Shown in pieces: positions 1 through 6,100 of a stretch of 6,622 nt of DNA. The notes below the pieces were generated by a model that did no database searches, was not told where the DNA came from, and worked only from the letters and a program-made list of their open reading frames with translations. Positions within the stretch are counted from its first letter, which is position 1, and each line of letters begins with the position of its first letter. The translations under genes were made by a program, and so were the position numbers. Source of the DNA: Clostridiales bacterium (lineage in GTDB: Bacteria > Bacillota > Clostridia > Christensenellales > Borkfalkiaceae); the NCBI GenBank assembly GCA_021635425.1, contig JAJWOJ010000115.1, positions 1 to 6,622 on the forward strand, in the 5' to 3' direction.

Positions 1-18
1 ATATTATATATATAATAT
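1..18. repeat. Perfect 18-bp AT-only palindrome
   Basis: Bases 1-18 equal their own reverse complement exactly. The symmetry may extend past the window edge, which cannot be tested. It overlaps the candidate TATAAT. It could be an operator-like site, a weak stem at the end of an upstream transcript, or simply low-complexity AT sequence. Confidence 0.45.
11..16 (+). promoter_or_regulatory. Candidate -10 element (TATAAT)
   Basis: This is a perfect match to the housekeeping sigma -10 hexamer in a strongly AT-rich stretch. The matching -35 would fall before base 1 and cannot be checked. If real, transcription would begin near base 22-24 and leave a leader of about 105 bases before the start codon. 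Because the surrounding 18 bases are pure A and T, the match may be by chance. Confidence 0.3.
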
Positions 19-44
19 AAGAGTAATTTTATTTTACGTGCATG

Positions 45-79
45 TTGCGCGCGACAATACCGAATATCGGAAATCGCAA
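45..79 (+). promoter_or_regulatory. Possible leader stem-loop
   Basis: Nested inverted repeats occur between the candidate promoter and the ribosome binding site. TTGCG 45-49 can pair with CGCAA 75-79, or alternatively GCGA 51-54 with TCGC 74-77. CCGA 60-63 pairs with TCGG 67-70 across a three-base loop. The stems are short with unpaired bases between them and there is no U-tract, so it is not a terminator. It might be a weak leader structure. It matches no riboswitch class I know. Confidence 0.2.
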
Positions 80-116
80 ATACACATCGGCGTAAAATGA
101 AAAATAACACGCAACC

Positions 117-121
117 AGGAG
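117..121 (+). promoter_or_regulatory. Ribosome binding site (AGGAG)
   Basis: AGGAG lies with an 8-base spacer before ATG 130, which is close to ideal for Bacillota. It decides the start: ATG 97 is in the same frame and would add 11 polar residues ahead of MSKLFKR, but has no purine-rich site upstream. ATG 122 directly abuts the AGGAG, is in another frame and stops after three codons. Confidence 0.85.
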
Positions 122-129
122 ATGCTGTT

Positions 130-3100
130 ATGAGTAAACTCTTTAAAAGGCTCATGTGTCTTTTACTCGGTATCGTTATCGGTATTTCCGCAACCGTCGG
201 CTCTATAGCCACTTCCGTATATTACCTGTACGGAAACGTGACGGTTACGGATATACTTCCCGACGATAAGGACCGTCTGAAAGACATGCTCGGCGATCTC
301 GGCAACTATTCTGCCGAGGACATTGTCGCTTTGTTCTCAAAAGCGATAAAAGCACCCGAGAACTACACGATTGCCGATCTCGAGAGAGATTACGGGCTTA
401 ATCTTGTAGACCTTATCAACCAAATTGCGGGCAAGAATATCATCGATACGGATGATCCCGACAATAAGCCGTATATAGACGATTTGAAGTCGATATCGCT
501 GTTTGCGCTTTTATCGGGGCAAACGGATTTTAAGGCGTTCCTTTCGGATGTTCCGCTCGGCGCGGTTTTAAGCTTTATCCCCGCGGGGACGATTCTCGAC
601 AAAGAGCAGCGTGAGAAATTGCGTAAATACAGCGTCGGCTCTCTACTTGCAGCGGATGAAAATACCGATCTGCCCGTCGCTTTAAGCGCGCTTTCCGATC
701 TTACGGTCGGCGGTGTTTTCACGAACATGTTCGAGAAAGACGGAGACGAATATCGCGCTAAAGAGGGGCAGTCTCAGGCGCTCAATCTCGTGGCGAACAT
801 AAAACTCGGAGGTCTTTTGTCTCCGCTTACGGGCAAAACCACTTTCGGCGACGAACTTGTCGGCGGAGGGCTTTCGTCTATAGGCGTGCTCACGCTGGGC
901 GATCTTTATCGCAAAATCGGCGGCGAAAACAGCGAAGAACTCGCCGGGAGACTTGACGGATTCCTTACCGATGCGGACGGAAATCCCGTTAAGATCAGAG
1001 ATTTATTCGCGAAAGACATTTCTGACGGAAACGATCATTATCGGTTCGTACTGGATAAGCTTTTAGACAGCATCAAACTCGGAACGTTCATAGGTTTCAG
1101 CCGTAAAGACGGTAAGTGGGTGGCAACGGACGGCACAGGGAACGACACGGAAGTAACCGGTCTTCTTTCCTTCCTTGCGGATATCAACATTACCGACCTT
1201 TATCATGCTCTTACCGATTCGGGTTCCACTTCGGACAGAATCCACAGAATAATTCTCGTATTCGGCGACCTCACCGTCGGACATGTTTTCGAAACGCTCG
1301 GATGTAAGCGCGACGAAAGCGGAAAATGGATTAAATCCGACGGAACGGAATTCAAGAGTAAGCTTGCGGAAAAGCTTCTCGATTTCTCCGTAAGAGACAT
1401 ATTCGGCGACGAAGATCAGGAACTTACGGGAACGCAGGTTCGTCTTAACATTATCGGCGCGGTATCCGAGCTTTGCGGAGATATGACGCTCGGCGAAGGC
1501 ATCGGCGAACTCTTCGGCATCGAAAGCGCGAGAGAGGGCGAAAACGTTGTCTATACGAAAGACGGAACACGCGTAAATCCCGCGCTCGGACGTTTGTTCG
1601 ACATTAAACTTCGCGATATAGTAAACGCGTTCGGCGGCGAGAAGATCGACCTTTCCGAAGTGAAAGGCGTTTTCGAAACGGCTGTCGCGGGGGTATATCT
1701 CGGCGATATGCTCGGCGGCGAAAAGGTCGACGGAGTCTGGTATAAAGGCGGCGAAAAGGTAAGCGACGCCCTTTCACTTATTTACGAAATAAGCTTTAAC
1801 GGAGTATTCTCTCTTTTAAACGAGCTTAATTCCGACAACTTCTCCTATTCTGAAATAATAAGGGGCTTCATGCCCGAAACGGCTCTCGGGGATATCTTCG
1901 CGATATTCTCGGGCATCAAAAAAACAGGCGTCGGCGACGACGCGTACTTCGTTAACGCCGACGGCACGCCCCTTCCCAAGGGAATCAACTCCTTCCTTAC
2001 GATAAGGCTTTGGCAATATGCGTCCGCCTTCGATCCTAACGGCCGTTACGATCTTAACGCAGATCTTTCGGATGTTCGTCTCGGCGACGTCGTATCGCTC
2101 GTATGGAAAGATTTGAGAGACGATTGCGTAAGAGGCGAATACGAAAACGTCTGGGGAACAGTTAAAGACAACGGCAATCTGCCGCTCATCCTCTCCGACG
2201 TCTTCAACATAGATATTGCTTCTATTATTAACGTTGCAACCGCGAAAGAGACGATCAATGCCGAAATATGCAAACTTCTGAACGCTTTCACCGATTCCGA
2301 TAACCACACCCTCGGAATGTATCTCGACGATTTGCTTAAGGGCGACGAGTCTGAGAGCATAATCAAGAAAAACGTCGGTGTTTACGGCATGCTCAACATA
2401 AAAATAGCCGAACTCGTCTCTGTAATTTTAAAGGAGAAAACAGGCTTAAGCGCTAATCCGGACGGTTCGATAACCAAGCTCAAAGCGGAAAGTTTGTTGC
2501 CTTCGAACTATAAAGACTTGCTTATATACGTTTTCGACAATATCACGGATAAAGTTCTTATCGGCGATTTCTTGAGAAACAGCGACGGAAGCGGGTATAC
2601 ATACAAAGTCAACACCGAAGGGAAGCTCGTCTGGTACGATAAAGACGGTAAAGTATGTCCTGTCGAAACGAGCGAAGTTCTTTCTCTCCCGTCAACTTAT
2701 ATCTTTTTCCTTATAGGCGGAGCTGTCGGATTTATAACGGGTTCCGAAGAGTTTATGAACGGGCTTAACTCCTATCAGATAGGCGTTATCCTTGAGCCTT
2801 TATATAATTCTGCTTTTGTAGATTACGACAGTAAAATGACCTCCGTAAAAAATCCCGACGGAGACGATTATATCTATACTGCGCGCGGAGTTTACGAACT
2901 CATCGCGACAAAACTTGCAAACAAAACCTTTAAGGGGTTCTACGATGAGCTTAAAGCCGATGCTTTAAAGGTTCTTTTTGACAGAGAACTCGGCGATTAT
3001 CTCTTCGATACGTTCTCGCTTATTCTCGGTTTAGGAGATTATGCTGGCATTCACGGTTTTGCAAGCGATAATAAAGACAAAGACCTCTTTGTTGATAAAT

Positions 3101-6100
3101 ATAAGTCCGAGAAAGTAGCCGCAACGGCGATTCTGAACTTCAATGTTTATGAGTTCATAAAGGCAAACGATAAAAAAACTTATCTTAAAGAGGCTTTCAA
3201 AGATATAACTTTCGGTGACGTTCTCGAGCTTACAAACCTTGTAGTCGGCAAAGAAACGAGCTACAACGGCAGGACGATTAAAGCTTACAGCGTTCCCGGC
3301 AACGCGAACGTACGTACTGTCGATGAAGGCGGGGCTGACAGTAATACTACCGATAAACCTATCGGTTACGGTTGGTCGGGTCTTCTGAATACGAATATCG
3401 TGAACTTTGTCAAGGCTCTTTCAGACCATAAGCCGTTCCTTGAAATTATCAACGGCGGAGACGAAGGAGATATTGTCGACGTTAACTTCGAGGTAAGAGA
3501 TTACATAGCGCTTCTGAGAGTGTTCGGGGTTGAATATAATGATGAATTCGATTACGAACCCGCAAACAGACTTCTCGATATCAACGTAAAAACATTCCTC
3601 ACAACGCTTCTCGATAAGGAGAAATCTAACGAAGAGAAGATAGAGTACGTTGTCAATATTTTCGGCGACCTCACCGTTTACGATTTTATCGAGTTCAACG
3701 ACACGTTGAAAAATACCGATCTTCTTATTCTTAAAGATCATATTTATCCTATCGTCGTTTCGGAATTTATCATCGAGCTTATCGAAGCAAAAGGCACAGA
3801 CGCCAAACTTTCCGTAATTAAAAAATATTTCGGCGAAATAAGCGTCGGCGATATCATAAACATTATCGATCGTACATTCACTTATCTGAATCAGCGTAGG
3901 AGCGTTCGCCGCGGTGCGATAGCGGTTTATGCTGCGCCAAACATCAATAAAGTATGGGTACGCGGCGAAACTAAGCTTAAGCTTATTCTTTCCGATATTT
4001 TCAACGTTACTATCGGTAATATATTCGATATAGTCGAAGCTGCCAAGTCGGGCGTAATCGAAGCGATCGGCACGGCTGCGGAAATAATGTTCCCGAGAAT
4101 TTGCGAAGTATATCTAAACGATTTCGGAATAGAAGTCTCGTCGGATTCTATATTCAAAAACGTCAAAATCGCAGAACTCGGCAAACTTATCCGCGAAATT
4201 CTCAACGATCCTAAGACCGCATTGAAAAAATATTTCGGTGAAGCGGCGTTGGGCGAATTCGTAAACGCGTTTTATTCCGATTTCGGCAGAGACGAACATA
4301 GCAAAGTATGGGGAATCGGCGGAAAATCGTTATTCCTTATCCTTTCCGACCTTTTGGATATTACGGTAAATAACATCATCGATACAATCGATATTTTCAC
4401 TAAGGAAACGGTTGCAAAAGGTGTTTGCGAAGTTCTTAATATAATCACGAAGAAGGACGCGCATACGCTCGGGGCATATCTCGACGATTTGCTTAAGGGA
4501 GATAATAGCGAAAGCGTAATAAAACAGAACGTCGGGCTTAACGGAATAACAAATATCAGAATCGCGGAACTTGTTGCGGTCATTCTTAAGGAAAAGACGG
4601 GAATCGAGGCAGACAAGGGCGGCACTCTGGATAAATTCGGCGTAGTAAATTCGCTTCCCGAAGACTTCAGAGACCTCATCGTATATATCTGCAATATCAC
4701 GGATAAAGTACTTATCGGCGACTATTTGAGAAAGAGCGACAATAGCGGATATACATACACGGAAGACGCAGACGGCAAGAAGACGTGGAAGAATGCGTCG
4801 GGCGAAGCCTGCACTGAAATCCTTAACGAAATATTGTCGCTTCCGACGACTTATCCGTTCGTCATCATCGGCGGAATCGCGTATGTAATAAGCGATCCGA
4901 ACGGCGCGCTCGAAATGCTTAAGCCGTATAAAGTCGGCGTAATTCTCGAACCTGTATACAATGCGGCGTTCGGCGGAATCGATAGCAGCAAGATGTCGCA
5001 TCTCGGCGATGAAAAGACGGGAGTTTACACAATCGCGGGCGTATATAAAGCATTCCTCGAAGAACTTGCGAACAAGACCTTCGGCGAAGTTATAGACGAC
5101 ATTAAGGCAGACTCTCAATGCGTAGTTAAATACCTTATCGACAGAGAACTCGGCGACCTTGTCTATGATTTGCTCACGAAGATCGTTAAGTTCGGAGATA
5201 AGATAGGCATCGAAGGACTTGCAAGCGATAATAAGACCGCAAAAGGCTACGTTTCCAAGAAGAACGCGATAAGCGCGATACTTAACTTTAATATATATAA
5301 GCTTATAAAGGCAGAAGATAAAGTCGGATATCTGAAAGAGGCGTTCGCAAACGTAACGCTCGGTGATTTGGCGGAAATCTACGACAAGATCACCAAAGAA
5401 GAGGCTGTATATAACGGCAGAAAAGTAAACGAATACAAACTTGGCGGAAAGACGTTCGGCTTAGGCGTTTCGGGTCTTTTAAGCACGGAAATCGTAGGGC
5501 TTATAGACGCGTTTACGAAGAAAGAGGGCAAACTTCTCGACAGAATCGAAGAAGCTGTGGATATAGACTTCATGATCGGGGATTACCTTACGGTAATGGA
5601 TGTTCTCGGCATAAGCTATAACGGCACGGCATGGATAAAGAAGGGAAAAGAAGTATACGCGCCGCTTAACAACGTACTTAAAGTCAACGTCAAAGAGTTC
5701 GTAAACACGCTTACGGGCAATAAGAGCGCAGAAGAAAAACGCGATTATATAATAAGAATCTTCGATAAACTCACTGTCAAAGATTTCGTCTCGATAAGCG
5801 ATAACCTTGCGAACCTCGATAAGATACTTCTGCAGAAGCACGTTTACCCGATAGTCGTAGCCGACGTAATAATCGACTTCATCACGGAAACGGATAAGCT
5901 TGGCGTAGCGAAGAAGTACTTCGGAGAAATCACGATCGGATCTATAGCAAACCTTGCAATCAACGTAACCGAAGACGGCGGCGTATGGTCGGACGGCAAG
6001 GGTGAAATGAAGCTTATCGTTACGGACGTATTCAATATAACCGTAAACGATATTCTCGGAATAATCGAAACGATCAAGAACGGCGGAGACTTAGAAGCGA

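Larger units (their letters stand above)
2185..4335 (+). repeat. Large block repeat, copy 1 (residues 686-1402, 717 aa)
   Basis: The block starts at an LILSD box and runs to the next full-register LILSD box. It contains nine anchor positions at residues 729, 812, 885, 955, 1029, 1123, 1184, 1240 and 1375. In order, recognisable landmarks are TLGMYLDDLLKG, LIGDFLRNSDGSGYTY, a hydrophobic PSTYIFFLIGG segment, GVILEPLYN, DRELGDY, ASDNK, AILNFN, a WSGLL turn, IYPIVV, KYFGEISVGD, a second LILSD box (at 3982) and a KVWGIGG turn. Each has a counterpart in copy 2. Compared with copy 2 it carries a polar insertion around 3292-3363 and an Arg-rich insertion around 3883-3942. Confidence 0.85.

Noticed and set aside
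97..129. In-frame upstream ATG at 97 as the true start
   Set aside because: It would add 11 residues (MKNNTQPGDAV) but has no Shine-Dalgarno, while ATG 130 has AGGAG at 8 bases and starts directly with a typical basic signal-anchor N-terminus.
122..133. Three-codon reading frame ATG-CTG-TTA-TGA whose stop overlaps the start codon at 130
   Set aside because: Looks like a coupling mini-ORF, but the AGGAG directly abuts its ATG, leaving no spacer for initiation. Most likely chance.
148..159. Cys10 as a lipoprotein lipid-attachment site
   Set aside because: It is preceded by Arg-Leu-Met, not a lipobox, and the hydrophobic core lies after rather than before the Cys.
1116..1307. Small + strand frame in another register
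   Set aside because: Inside the giant gene, Arg/His-rich shadow translation without a ribosome binding site or recognisable features.
694..2184. CRISPR-like or DNA-level tandem repeats
   Set aside because: The periodicity is at protein level with variable spacing; there is no repeated DNA unit with unique spacers.
4330..5118. 262-codon antisense open frame, and similar long antisense frames at 5479-5841, 1816-2307 and others
   Set aside because: They lie opposite the giant gene. The 4330-5118 frame is in codon register with it and is open only because sense codons TTA, CTA and TCA are scarce there. No ribosome binding site or recognisable product; the + frame is uninterrupted and shows repeat conservation.
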